In this document: positions 33,596-46,200 of the stretch, in pieces
Numbering within the stretch: the stretch's first letter is position 1
Layout: each line of letters starts with the position of its first letter
NCBI GenBank assembly: GCA_037127255.1
Contig: JBANSL010000013.1
Span: 77,991,688-78,055,687 of the forward strand
Source: Persicaria tinctoria
Taxonomy: Eukaryota > Streptophyta > Magnoliopsida > Caryophyllales > Polygonaceae
Length of the DNA stretch: 64,000 nt
Direction of reading: 5' to 3'
Made by a program: the position numbers and the translations under genes
Notes under the pieces: generated by a model
Seen by the model: only the letters and a program-made list of their open reading frames with translations
Told to the model about the DNA's origin: nothing
The model's database searches: none

Positions 33596-36500
33596 ATGCG
33601 TATGAGAGGGATCACCTTTGCCCTTCTATGCAAAAACAAAGTGGTCATGATAATACGATATTGGAACTGTAGGGGGATTGGAAAACAAACCTTCTGGACT
33701 AATATGAACGAATGGCGGTCGCTAGATCATGTACAAATGCTAATCTTAGCAGAAACAAAGACTGAAACCGAACCAAAGGAATGCTTATGGAAAAATGTGG
33801 GATTCACAAACATGTGTTGGTCCCCGGCTTCTGGTCGGGCCGGGGGAATTGCTCTATTCTGGAATGAAAACTCCTTCATAGACGAATCCATCTCGGTGAT
33901 TATTCACCTCCCTAGAATTATTGGTGTAAAATACGAGAGCATAAAAGAAAACTTTGAGTGTCTAATGCTGTTTGTATACGCCCCCCCAAACCCCTCAGAG
34001 AAAGACGACTTTTGGAGAAATCTATACAACCTAATTACCCAAAGCGACATTCCATGTCTAATCATGGGAGATCTAAACGAAATAAGCCAACCATCGGATA
34101 AGAGCGGAGGAGCAGGAACCCTGCCTGGGAGATTTCGGAGAATAATGGAATTCAAAGATGCATGCTCCTTGCTGGAGATCCCCTCGTACGGCAACCCCTT
34201 TACTTGGAGAAAGAAACAATTTGGCCCAGATAACATTCTTGAAAAATTGGACAGGGTGCTTGTCCAACATGAAATAATTGACATGTTCCCTGATTTGGCA
34301 ACTAATAATGGAGCATTCTCTAACTCGGACCACTGCCCTATTTCAATTAACATTTCCAAGAACACTAGTTTTAAACCACCCCCTTTTAAATTTGAAAACA
34401 TTTGGTTGCAAAGAAGAGACTTTCGAAATATTGTTAAACAAGCATGGAGAGCTTCATGTGCCGGCTCTGCCATGTTCCGAATTACATACAAATAAAAAAT
34501 CCTCAAACAAAAGGCAAAAAATTGGAACAAAAAAACATTTGGAAACATCTTCCGACAAGTACAAGAAGTTGATGAGGCCCTAATTGAAATACAATCTATC
34601 CAACAACCTAACCAAGACCCAGAAGCACACACAAAAGAACAAAGTCTATTATCTAAACGAGAAAAGCTTCTCATGTTTCATAAAACTTACTGGAAACAAA
34701 GAGCTAAATCAAAACACTTAAAGTTAGCAGACACTAACTCTGCCTATTTCCATAGAGTAGCCACAGGGAGAAGAAATCGAAAGATAATTAGAACAATCAC
34801 CTCGGCAGAAGGAACAAACATAATGGGCAATGAAAACATTAAAAGGGAAATTCAAAGAGACTTTGAAAAAAGATTTAATCGGGAACAAATGTATAGGACC
34901 TCCCAATTAGAAGAATACCTTTCAGAAATCAACCCAATCATTACAGAAGAGGAAAACAAATCACTTATTCAACAACCAACAAACAGTGAAATAAAAAATG
35001 CGGTCTTCTCAATTGGGAACAACAAATCCCCCGGCCCCGATGGAATGACGGCGGAGTTCTACAAAAATTATTGGGACATCGTTGGCTCTGATATCATCCG
35101 GGCTACAAAAGCTTTCTTTCACTCTGGCAAAATGTTAAAACAAATTAACCACACTTTTATCTCCCTCATACCAAAAATTGATAACCCCGCCATGACTACA
35201 CACTATCGCCCGATTAGCCTGTGCTCTACCTTATATAAAATCATCTCAAAGATAATAACAGAACGACTGAAAATGGTAATAGGAAAACTTATACACCCAT
35301 TACAAGGAGCTTTTGTTTCCGATAGAGCAATCCAAGACAACATCCTAATAGCACACGAGATATTCCACTCCTTTCGCACTAGAAAAAGGTTCAAAGGGGT
35401 GGGCTGCAATAAAACTTGATATGGAGAAAGCATACGACAGAGTAGATTGGCATTTAACGAAAGCAGTTCTTCAAAAATTCGGATTCAACAAAAAATTTGT
35501 GGATATTATTATGGAATGTGTGACCACAGTCTCCTTCTCTGTTTTAGTAAACAACGGCCCTACGGATCCTTTCAAACCTTCAAGGGGTTTGAGGCAAGGG
35601 GACCCCCTCTCCCCATTTCTCTTCCTACTCGGGGCAGAAATTCTTGCTCGTAAACTCTCAAGGGAGGCTGATGCTAACCACAACAACATCGGATTTAAAT
35701 TTGGCCATTCGGGTCCCTGTGTTCCGTTTCTGGCCTTTGCAGACGACATAATAATATTCTCGAAAGGAAGTAATTCTGCATGTACAAAAGTTAAAGAGAT
35801 AATTGAAGACTATTGTAAATTCTCAGGGCAAAAAGTAAATTACCACAAATCGTCCTTTCAAACCACACCAGGTATTCCTAGATCAAGGGCTCGCGACCTA
35901 GAAGGGATTTTAAATATACCCCTTGAACGAAACCTGGAAAAATACTTAGGCTGTCCCATCATAAATGGAAGGGTTACCAAGGAAACCTTTGGCGAAATAA
36001 TTTGCAAATCTAAAGACCAATTGAGCAAATGGCGTGCCAATGCCCTTTCCCAACAAGGCAGAGCAACCCTAATAGTGTCTAACTTATCATCAAAACCTTT
36101 GTACTCAATGCAGAGCTTCATGCTTCCGACAGCGGTCCACAAACAACTAGATCAAATCAACAGAACCTTTTTCTGGAACAAAGATGCGCAGCACAACCCT
36201 TTAATCAGTTGGGATAGAATTTGTAAATCAAAAAGGGATGGAAGATTGGGAATTAGAAAAACCAAAGATATGAATGAAGCTCTTCAACTAAAACTCCTAT
36301 GGAAAATTCTGGCCGAACCGGAAAATAACTGGGTAAAAATCATACAATACAAGTACTTGAAAGAAAATCACATTCTGACCTACTCTAGAAAAGGCAATGC
36401 CTCGTGGCAATGGTCGAAACTGAGTTATCTAATCCCGAAATTCAAAACGGGACTCATTTGGCAGGTTGGGGATGGGAAATCAATTAAGTTTTGGGAAGAT

Positions 36501-37775
36501 AATTGGGTGGCTACGACACCCCTAAAAGATAAAATAGACTCTCAACATAACATTAATCCACATGATACCGTAAGCAACTTCATAATAGGAGGACAATGGT
36601 GGAAGGAAAACCTTGAATCGGTACTTCCTAAGCCCATAGTAGAGGATATTATGAAAATCTCCTTGCCAAACACCCCCCTTACTGACAGACTATATTGGTG
36701 GCCTGCCAAAAAGGGATGGTTCACAACGACAAGTGCCTACAACTTAATCTCATCCACACCACAAAGACCGTCGGATGAGTATTCATGGATCTGGAAACTT
36801 GACGCCCCACCTAAAGTTAAGAACTTTATTTGGAAAATAAAACAAAAAGGACTCGCCACGGCTACCCGACTGGCCATAAAAGGAGTGGCGGTACCGAACA
36901 CATGTAGTTTGTGCAACCAGTTCGTGGAAGACGATATTCATCTTTTCATAGAATGTCCCATCAACAATTTCCAACAACAATTCCCTGGACAAGTATCTCA
37001 AAACATTAACAACCTAATTACAGAAAACAGAGATATGAATCAAATTCTACAAATCTTAGGCTCAACCCTTCCGATGGAGAAGAAACAATATGTAACAATG
37101 AGATGGTGGACCATTTGGTTCATAAGAAATCAAACAATCTTTAAAAATGAAACAATCCCCTCTGCAGAAGCTATAAAAAAAATGATCACGACCAATATTG
37201 AAAATTGGAGGAAAGCTAGTAGATGGAATGAAATGGAGGATGACGGCGTACATAAGCAAAGTAAAGGAAAAGGGATCTCTGGGAACATTGGGAAAACCTG
37301 CCGATGGCGGAAACCTCCGGAGGGAAAATATAAATTAAACTTTGACGGATCATTTAAATCAACCACAAACAGTTCCATTGGATACATTATCAGAGACTGC
37401 CATGGAGACCCAATCAACATGGGCGGAAAAGCTAATGGTGGACAATCACCCCTTATAGCGGAAGCCTTAGCTCTACGCCTAGGGATAGAAAAAGCAAGAG
37501 AACTAAACATAACCAATCTAATAATAGAAGGAGACTCTAAAATTATCACGGACTATCTAAGATCACATGTTGGATGTCCTTGGGAAATAGAAATGATTAT
37601 GTCAGATATCCAAAGTCTTCTCAAAGGAATAAGGAATGTTAGTATATCACATATCCCCCGTATTGGTAATCGGGTAGCGGATAAGATTGCACACCTTAGC
37701 TACTCTACCAAGGGGCCTGAGCTATACCTAGATACAGGTCTCCTTGACCTCATCCGTCAGGATGATTTCGGTTAG
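33596..37775 (+). pseudogene. LINE2 ORF2: endonuclease, RT, zf-RVT, RNase H
   Basis: The first ATG in frame is 33596; the endonuclease proper opens at IIRYWNCRGIG (about 33650). Endonuclease motifs are LAETKTE, IMGDLNEIS, FTWRKK and SDHCPI. A TAA at 34493-34495 interrupts, then the same frame continues through the RT N-terminus (NKSPGPDGMTAEFYK, YRPISLCSTLYK). A one-base slip in the G-rich AAAGGGGTGGGC near 35400 moves the frame to 35421, which then reads LDMEKAYDRVDW, FADD (35736-35747), zf-RVT (WIWKLDAPPKVKNFIWK, CSLCN) and RNase H (NFDGSFK, IAEALALRLG) to the end at 37775. Confidence 0.92.
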
Positions 37776-37852
37776 GGTTCCCCATCCGAATTTTTACCTA
37801 ATAAAAAAAAAAAGTAGTAGGGAGCTATTATTCCGACTAACGCTATAGGTTT

Positions 37853-38515
37853 TCGTCCAAAAAATTTTTCCTCATATTTATAGTTGTAAAAACAATTGGG
37901 ATACTTTGTTACCACATCTCTCAAAGATTGGGTTATTTTTCTTACTTTTGAAAGGTGAGGATATTTTTTTAACATCCCTCCAAATGTTGAGTTATTTTAA
38001 TTATTTTTTGCCTTCAAATAATTATAAAAATGAGTCACTGATTTCAAATTCTCTCAAATCAAGTAAGTTTTTAATATAATGCGATTTTACATAAAGAAAA
38101 TATATATTTTTCCTTTACTATGATTTATGGTCGTTTTAATAACTTAAACTGAGTTTGATAATGCATATTTTGCATAGACATTCTATGTAGTTTTAGGGTA
38201 ATTTAGGTTGCATTAGATAAGAGTTTACAGTTAATTAAATCGCATCTTTATCCGTTTCTATTCGAAGTTCAGAATTGAATCTATGCTTTTCTATGTTAAC
38301 TATGCAGATTCATGGATCTGAGCTCGAAGAGATGGCTATGATGGAGCCTAAAGCTAGCTGAGAAGGTTTTTTCATAACTATATGTGCAATCTATAGACAA
38401 CCATAAAATCAAATAACTACAAAAGGTTATTTACATTACTGTAAGTTCAGAAATTCAGCTTAGCAAATTTAAAACCAAAATGATATGACTTCCTAAGCTG
38501 CTGCGCTTGAAGAGT
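37853..38515. repeat. Dispersed module downstream of the PUX7-like gene
   Basis: Positions 37853-38340 are the inverted counterpart of 950-1404. Positions 38360-38480 resemble the 3' flanks of NLR2 (25980-26160) and NLR1 (7120-7280), sharing CATAACTATAT, ACCATAAAAT and AAATTCAG-TTAGCAAATTT. No coding was seen. Confidence 0.7.
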
Positions 38516-40684
38516 TTACTCCAAAATAACCGAGATCATCGAGTTCGACAGCCCCGACTCTCCAACCGTGACTTTGTCGTCATAGTCCACAACCTTCTTC
38601 GACAATCCGGGTATCGCTTGCACCAGTTGGAACGCGCGCTCCTTGTCCTCCCCGAGTTGATTATAACAGAAAGACCACAACAACTACAAAAACAAGAAAA
38701 ATGTGCATTTAGAGACACTTTTCGGTTAATCATAAGAAAGAGGAATCCAAAAGAACCAACAGCAGCAATCAGCTAACCTGTATTGGATCACTGCGGAGGA
38801 AAGTCCGCTGCACCCGACGCCCATCAGGCAGACGGAATCCAACTCTAGACAGCAGGCTCTTCTCGCCTTTCGGCTCATCTGGAAGAGGCGGATAACAACG
38901 TTTTTCAGCCTCTATCACATCCTCCATTGGAGCTGCTATGGCTTGTTGAAGAACCTCATCTTCATCCTTAGACACCGAGACAACTGAAGTAGAAGCTTTC
39001 TTATAGAGTTTGTGAATGTACATTCGAGGACCTTTGTCCATCAAGGGAATTAGAGCCTACAGACAGATAATGTTTAATGTCAGCTAATGCATTGATTCGA
39101 CAGTCATACTCTAATGAGTTAGTTCTATACCTCCAATAGATCATCGGGATGTAACATTCCAGACCATGAGCGCATCTTTTGCCCTGTTATAGGGTCGATG
39201 ATGAGGACAGCAGGAAGGGAATCCACTTTGTAGTAAGTGCAGACTTTCATCCCCTCGGTTTTTCCATTGTACATCTGCCAAAAGACGAAACTTGACTTGA
39301 TGGTTTGAGCAACAACTTCGTTTCCCCATGTATCCCGATTCAGCTGTACATTATAAAACGCGTAATGAGCAAACTTCTGCTAGACGAATAGAGTACGAGT
39401 CACGAAAATCAGGAGAAACAAGAAAATTACCATATGGGAATTGAATTGCTTTTCTGATTGCAGGTTTACAATGAGCCACTTATCTTCACCAGCAGCAGCA
39501 GCTTTGCCCTGAAATTTCGGAGGAAGTTTAGTTTTCGTCTTAGAAGGCAATATAGAGAGTCACACAGAGAAAAACTAAAGGAAAACGCATACCTGTTCGA
39601 AAGACCCATAGTACATAAGAGCATATGGAGGCCTATACAAGGAAGCAAGACTGTCTTGAGAGTTATCTGTCATAGATGTGCCAGCTTGTTCTTCGCCCCA
39701 CACTTCCGGCTCCATCATATCTTCATCATAAGTGGGTGCATAACCAGACCTACTAGATCTTCTGGATTGACAGATAACAAGTCAGCAAAAGGAAACACAA
39801 GAAATTTGGAGTAATTCAAAACATGAAAATAAGTGCATACCCATAGAGAGATTCCGTCCTCACAGGCAGAGGAGAGTGCACTTCATCTCCATCGCCCTGT
39901 CCAATGTATTTGCTGTATCACAAAGGAAGAGAAGAAACAGTTAGTTACAAGTCTAGCCAAAACACAGTTGGCGAAAATCTCCATACGAAAACACCAAGAA
40001 TATATACCTGGCATTCTGATAACTTGATCGTGCATTAGTTTCAACAGGTGGATGATAGGATGAATAAGCAGTAGCACCAAACCCTCCCTCGTTTCCCACA
40101 TAGAATAGCTGAATAGCTTCGTCGAGGTTCCAACTTGTAGCCTAACATGTTCCAAAACACACATTAAACATCACGACGAATGCAATGCAATGCAATGCAG
40201 CTAAGTAATGTATGAGTAACTAGTTCAACTGTCACTACAATGAATTTTAGCAGACAGTAGACAACTTTTGGATTCATTCAGACAAACAACTTGTGTTAAT
40301 GTGTTATCCATCCACTTCTATGAATTTCAATTTGACTCATAATCACAACCAACATCAAACTTGAGATTAGAACGGAACCCTGAATTTCCCCAAAAATTCT
40401 CAAAATCTAGAGAACCCGCCTAAATATATTGTCTTACTCTTAGTTCAAATTGAAATTACCAATCGATTAAAATCACAAAATTAAGTCTGAAAATCGAACG
40501 AACAAACCAGAATATGCGCTTAAGGAAAGAGGTGATCATCATTCATTCAGACAAACAACTGAAAATCACAAAATTAGTGAATGAATGTATTAAAAATTAC
40601 TTCAAGAAATTGGTGGGCGGTAGAGGAGGTCTGGCCAACGATGATCTCAAGGAAAGAGGTGATCATCATTTCCTTATCCGCCAT
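38516..40684 (-). CDS. PUX7: Plant UBX-domain protein 7-like (UBA-UAS-UBX), one frameshift
   Basis: A Cdc48/p97 adaptor that links ubiquitinated substrates to the segregase. Eight exons with GT-AG borders: 40684-40601, 40141-40008, 39912-39841, 39762-39593, 39508-39431, 39343-39131, 39056-38778, 38683-38516. The UBA part reads MADKEMMITSFLEIIVGQ and joins SWNLDEAIQLFYVGNEGG. The UAS domain has LNRDTWGNEVVAQTIKSSFV and CTYYKVDSLPAVLIIDPITG. The UBX domain has RVGFRLPDGRRVQRTFLRSD and VQAIPGLSKKV and ends SNSMISVILE. All other exon phases fit, but exon 4 does not: its 5' half reads RSSRSGYAPTYDEEYD in one frame and its 3' half PEVWGEEQAG...DSLASLYRPP in the next. One extra base near 39705 would explain this; as written the frame hits TAA soon after. 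It is either a real mutation or a sequence error. Confidence 0.85.
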
Positions 40685-40836
40685 TATTTGAGTTGATTTT
40701 GTTATCTGGGAAGGATTGGGAGGATTAAAAGCAGTTGATGATGGGGTACGAGACAAACCGAAGATCTCAACAGGACTGCGCAACAATGGGTGTAGATTGT
40801 GGAAGAAATTATGTTTCCCCTTTTTTCCCTCAATCA

Positions 40837-40900
40837 AGATAGATAATAGATATTGTTGCACCAAAAATAGATAGATAATAGATATTGTTGCACCAAAAAT
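40837..40900. repeat. 32-bp tandem duplication upstream of the PUX7-like gene
   Basis: Two adjacent copies of AGATAGATAATAGATATTGT followed by TGCACCAAAAAT, about 150 bp upstream of the start codon on the minus strand, within the likely promoter. Confidence 0.9.
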
Positions 40901-40964
40901 ATAATCTATCCATATCAATAATTAGTATAATTTCCTAAATTGTATAAATAAATCTTTCGAAAAA

Positions 40965-42664
40965 GGCGAAATTGGGTATATACCCATGAAAATTTTATTA
41001 ATTGGGTATATTATATACCCACAAAACTTCAAAATTGTTTATATACTCATTAAATCATTTATGTTTTGTTTAATTGTCCATTAAATGTACAAATTATGGA
41101 ACTTTAATTATTTAAATATCAAAATTAGTTAACCTTCAAATAATTATTAAAATGAGATATTAATTTCAATTTCTCTCAAACTAAGTAATTTTTTTTAATT
41201 TGATGTGATTTTACATTAAAAAATATGTATTTTATTTCTTTACTATGGTTTATGGTCATTTTTATAACTTAATTATTTTGAACTTATACATGAAACTTGA
41301 TATTCAAAATAAAATCATTGGATAAAAATATAATTATAATTACCTTGAAGTTCATTGGATAAAAATATAATTATAATTACCTTGAAGTTTAACTTTTATA
41401 TTAACTTTTAATTATATTTTCTATCCAATAATTGTAAAGTGATAAAATTTTTAATTATTTAAGTTTAGTATATAATTAAATTTTAGAATTTTTTTCCAAA
41501 ATATTCAAAGAAAAATAAAATTTTACAAAAAAAATCACAAGTTGAAAATATTTACAAAAATATTCAAAATTTGCAGGGGAATCAGAAAAACGCGGCCGGA
41601 GACCGCGTTTTATAATTAATTCTGGGTAAAACGCCGTTTGAAACCGCGTTTTTAACCATTTTTATTTCTAAATTAAAAAAAAAAAAAAAAAGAAATTTCA
41701 TTTGTAGACTCTTCTTCCTTCAAAAAAGACGCAGTGGCTTCTTCATTCCCCGGCGGCTTCCGAATTCCAACTGCAAACGGGAGGTGAATTGGGCTTGGCC
41801 TAATTAGCAAGTGCTAATTAATATATATACATATGTCACGGCATCACACTGCAAATCAACATCCACGGGAGACTTCTTCGACTCAAGCACGAGCGATGAC
41901 AGTGGTGGGCGCGACCGGTGTTCCGACGGCGATGATGGTGTTCTTCTCCAGTGTCTTCCCCATTCCACCTCAAAACCCGTCGGAAAACGCAATTGAACCT
42001 CCCAGAAGGCCGAATCGAAGGTGAGAGGAGGAAGGATCGCGCAAATTGAGGCGGAGTGAATGCGTGACTGGAGAAGATGGAGTTGCAAATCGGGGAAATT
42101 AGGGTTGGGGGTTGTGGGTGAGAGGGGACGGAGCTGCAAATCGGGCAGTACGAAGGCCTTTCCGCAGACGAGGTCGCGGGCGGCGAGGAGCCTCGTCGAG
42201 ATCCCCAGCCTCCGCTCCGCCTCCATCTTCGTGCTTTCCTCTCCCCCCTTCTTTCTGGTTTGGCGACAGGTGAAACGCGGCCGTTTCATGCCTTTTTCTT
42301 TTCTTTTTTTTAATTTAGAAATAAAAATGGTTAAAAACGCGGTTTCAAACCGCGTTTTACCCAGAATTAATTATAAAACGCGGCCTCAGGCCGCGTTTTT
42401 CTGATTCCCCTGCAAATTTTGAATATTTTTGTAAATATTTTCAACTTGTGATTTTTTTTGTAAAATTTTATTTTTCTTTGAATATTTTGAAAAAAAATTC
42501 TAAATTTTAATCTAATTTTCACTCAATAATATTATATCAAATATATTATGGACAATCAAACAAAATTTAAATGATTTGATGGGTATATAAACAATTTTGA
42601 AGTTTTGATGGGTATATACCCAATTAATAAAGTTTTCATGGGTATATACCCGATTTTGCCGAAA
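40965..42664. mobile_element. Long-terminal-inverted-repeat element (MULE-like)
   Basis: The ends are near-complementary. The left begins GGCGAAATTGGGTATATACCC; the right ends GGGTATATACCCGATTTTGCC. Pairing extends about 370 bp on the right arm. The left arm pairs at 40965-41110 and 41465-41670 and has an AT-rich insertion between (41110-41465). Both arms hold an AAACGCGG...CCGCGTTT block next to the cargo. The length and cargo fit Mutator-like or fold-back elements, but no clean 9-bp duplication or transposase was found. Positions 41316-41389 are a 37-bp tandem duplication. Confidence 0.75.
41804..42289 (-). pseudogene. Captured gene fragment inside the MULE-like element
   Basis: A 161-codon open frame of higher GC content lies between the inverted-repeat arms. 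It contains MEAERRLGISTRLLAARDLV followed by CGKAFV. This resembles the N-terminal helix of plant DnaJ-type proteins that read EAERLL-IAEKLLAARDL-G-K-FA, with the CG/GC order altered. The rest is unrecognised. Short, non-autonomous elements of this build (Pack-MULEs) often carry such fragments. The identification is tentative. Confidence 0.4.
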
Positions 42665-42679
42665 ACGAAATATTTGTCA

Positions 42680-43045
42680 ATCTTTTATATTTTTTTGGGT
42701 TAATCTGTCAATCTCTCTTGAACTAGGATTCGTCCTCTTGGACTGTGCCCTTCATCTCCGTCGATCCTCTCCCGCCATGAATCCCAGCTTTCTCTTCTTG
42801 CAAAATCAGGAACTTATCAACCATGTTTTCTATACAAATTGGAGAAACGGAGTTGAAACGGAAGCTAATCACAGAGTTCGTGTGTTGTTGGTTCTTCATG
42901 TCAAATTAGCTTACTGCAGTAGCTGACTTTTTCTTGACAGCCATGGCTTCTGTAGGAGCATGAGATCTTGACTGATTCAAGAAAACGCTCTACAACGAAT
43001 ATGGCCTATCTTCTTGCAGCAAGAAAGGTGCATCTGTTCCGGTGG
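42680..43045 (-). pseudogene. SINA-like E3 ligase pseudogene, copy B
   Basis: The minus strand reads CKKIGHIRCRA, then in another frame ERFLESVKISCSYRS and HGCQEKVSYC, then drops most of the zinc-finger part and resumes at NQQHTNSVIS and a stretch matching copy A (1850-1930). It retains RING residues lost in copy A but has an internal deletion and frame changes. Flanking text (CTGTCAATCTCTCTTGAACT) is shared with 1800-1820, so both come from one duplicated locus. Confidence 0.7.
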
Positions 43046-43211
43046 TGGAACCTGGACAAATTAAAAGGTTTGCAGGGGCCAAATAAATTTATTTTTTTAG
43101 GGTTTGGAACCTAGTCAAGCAAGGAGACTCACTCCTAAGCCTTTTTCATTTATAGGAAAAAACAAAGTACATAATCATTTTGCATTGGTTTGATTGGGAT
43201 ACCAGGAATGT
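43046..43211. other. Short spacer before LINE3
   Basis: Nothing recognised. It ends with AGGAATGT (43204-43211), the proposed left target duplication of LINE3. Confidence 0.5.
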
Positions 43212-46200
43212 AGTGACTTACGATCACTACAACAGCCCTAACCGATTTGGAAGGATCCAGTTGCCAAATAGGTCAGGTAAGAGCCTGAAAAACTCTCTAA
43301 GAGTTCTGAATACGCTCTAAGAGTTCTGTGGGCGCATGGCTGGTTGTTCCCAGTCATCGGGGATTCCCGGTGACCCGCCGGACAAAACGCAATCGTGGAA
43401 AGATAGACTTATGGAAGGTACAAGTTTTGGGGGTGGAATAGCGGATGTGTGCTATGATAAGGACAAGGTGAGAGTGGATTTTCCCTATGGAGTAGATAGC
43501 GATCCGGTGGTTAATATTCCGCCGGAAATCATGACGGTTCTTGAATCTGTATGGCAATCATCCTTAATCATCAAGGTCCTTGGTGGTTTCATTCCATACG
43601 CTACAATGGACAGGAAACTCCGAGAAATCTGGAGGCTAGCAGGCAAACTCTTTCTCGTTGACCTACCAAAAGGGTACTATGTGGCTAGGTTTGATAATGA
43701 GCACGACTATCTCAAAGCACTTACAGGTGGTCCGTGGTCTGTTTTTGGCCACTATCTCATCATCAAGGCATGGACGTCATGTTTCGACCCACTCACAGAT
43801 TCGATCTCAACGTCTCCGGCGTGGGTCAGAATCACCAACCTCCCGATTGTGTTTTATGAGGAAGGGATCCTAATGAAGGTTGCATCAGGGATTGGTAGAC
43901 CTCTCAAAGTCGACCTACGAACGTTGTGCACGCATCGCGACCGCTATGCCCGAGTCTGTGTTGAAGTTGATTTATCCAAGCCATTGAAAGGGACGGTAAC
44001 GATTAATGATATTGTTTATTTTCTTGAGTATGAGGGCTTACACAGGATCTGTTTTAAATGTGGCAGGTTTGGGCATTTAGCAATGCAGTGCTGCACTGGG
44101 AGGGCGGAGATGAGGAATCAGGAAAAAGCTCCGGAGCAGGTCGTCAATACTCTGGCGAATGGTGACCAGGATGGAGGAGAGAAGAAGGGTAGCTGTCAGG
44201 AGGAGAGGATGGAAACGGACGATCAATTGAACTCACCGGGTGGTCGGTATGGCCCGTGGATGGAGGTTAAGCGCCGGCGCCGGAATCAGAAAAAGAAGAC
44301 CGGGCAGGTCGGTAACTCCGGAACCGCCAAGGGCAACGGTAGAATCAATGACTCGGGTCCGAATTCTGAGAAAAAAGATTAATGATGGGGAATTCAATAG
44401 CGAAGTTAAAGAGGACAGCATTAATGCTAATACGGCTGAAGGCAATCCCGAAGCAGATGTTTGCAATGGCAAGAAGGTTGTGGGAGAACACGCTGGTGAT
44501 AATAGCCAGGGTTTTGTTGAGACAGCCAAGGAGGAGGCGAGGAAGGTTACTGAAGTTGGGCGGGCTGAAGCCAATGGGCCCAACAAGAAAGAGCTCAGTA
44601 AGGTTAAAAATAAGGGGCCCAAATTTGTTGTGCCCATTATTAAGAAACAATCGGGGGTTTTTAAAAAACCTAGGATTGAGACGGTGAACGGAATTAAAAT
44701 CAACAGAGCCTTGAAGATGGGAGACGGGGTCAGGTCTGATGCGAACCTTATTGGTACCCAATTTCCGTGTCACCAAGGTGAAGGGTCGAAGAAGGATGAA
44801 GTTAGGGCCTGTTTTCCTAAGTTAGGGGAAGTTGTTGGCGTTGGAATGATTGACGTGACCAGCGAAGATAATTCGGCTCTCTGTGGGAGCAGAGAGGAAG
44901 TCATGAATGATGTTAGGGACTCATCTGTGAGTCAGAATTGAGAGTTCGGTCTGCTGTTTCCTTGATTGTTATGATGAATTGCCTTCTTTGGAACTGTTGC
45001 GGAGCCGGCAGTGGCGGGTTTCGCAGAGCAATTAGGTACATGCTTAAGCATTACAAAGTGAATGTCTTGGCGATCTTTGAGCCTAAGATTTCCGGGTTCA
45101 GAGCTAAGGAGGTTTGCGACAGGATGAACTTTACTGACAGATGCATCGTCGAGGCTAATGGTTTTAGAGGGGGTGTCTGGCTCATTTGGAACAAGGACTC
45201 GATTGATATCACGATTGTTCTTACGAATGACAGATTCATTTTGGCCAGAGTCAAAAGTGGCGCGAAGAGGTTTCATATGCTGGTGGCCTATGCGCACCCG
45301 TGTGTCTCTGATCGCCGGGATTTTTGGAGGGATATTGCGGAGGCGTCGGATGGAATTTCAGGCCCTCTGTTTGTGGGAGGGGATTTCAATTGCGTCATCC
45401 ACGATTGGGAACAACACGATGAGGCTGGTGGGCTTTCGGCTGATGCGGAGAGGTTTAGAGACTGGATGGACAGAGCCAACATGGTCGATCTTGGCTTCGT
45501 TGGGCCTACCTTCACTTGGTCCAGGGGGAAGAGTATGGAGACCTACAAGGCGAGAAGGCTTGATCGAGTGCTCGGGAACACGGACGCCCGCCTTGATTGG
45601 CCTGAGGCGCTTGTCAGACACCTCCCGGAACTTAGCTCTGATCATGCTCCCCTTCTGTTTTCGATTGATGCTCCGATTAAGGTTAATATAAAACGGAGAC
45701 CGTTCAGGTTTCAAGCAGCTTGGCTCACACATTCCGGTTTTGGCAAGCTGGTTGAGGACTCCTGGCAGCAGAATGTGGGTGCTTCGGAAGCCCTTGATTT
45801 TCTTAGAGGTTGTCTGATCAAATGGAATCGTGAGGTCTTCGGGAACATTTTCGAGAGGAAGGCCGATTTGATGACGGAACTCAAGAAGGCTCGGTTGGAC
45901 CTCTCTTCGAACCCCTCTGACAGCAGGTTGGAGGAGGTCTCCAGAATCCAAAGGAAGCTTGATTTAACCTTGGAGCAAGAAGAGTTGCTCTGGTTTCAGA
46001 AGTCTCGAGAGAATTGGCTTAGAGCGGGTGATAGGAACACGTCGTACTTTCATCTCTCCACTGTGATCCACCGCAAAAGGAATAGAATCCAAGTCCTCAG
46101 GGAGGAGGATGGGACGGAGGTGTTAGACAGCAAGGTGATCGAGCAGAAGGTGGTGGATTTCTTCCAAGATTTGTATACGATCAAACCGGAGGAGAGAACG

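Larger units (their letters stand above)
30145..37812 (+). mobile_element. L1-type LINE, nearly intact (LINE2)
   Basis: A full-length 7.7-kb LINE flanked by 9-bp repeats AGTAGTAGG at 30136-30144 and 37813-37821, with a terminal A run at 37803-37812. ORF1 is at 30312-31886, a spacer at 31887-33595 and ORF2 at about 33596-37775. Only one stop is seen in ORF1, and one stop and one frameshift in ORF2, so it is far younger than LINE1. Confidence 0.93.

Noticed and set aside
33134..33648. Minus-strand frames in the LINE2 spacer
   Set aside because: They are antisense to a transposon spacer and have no domain.
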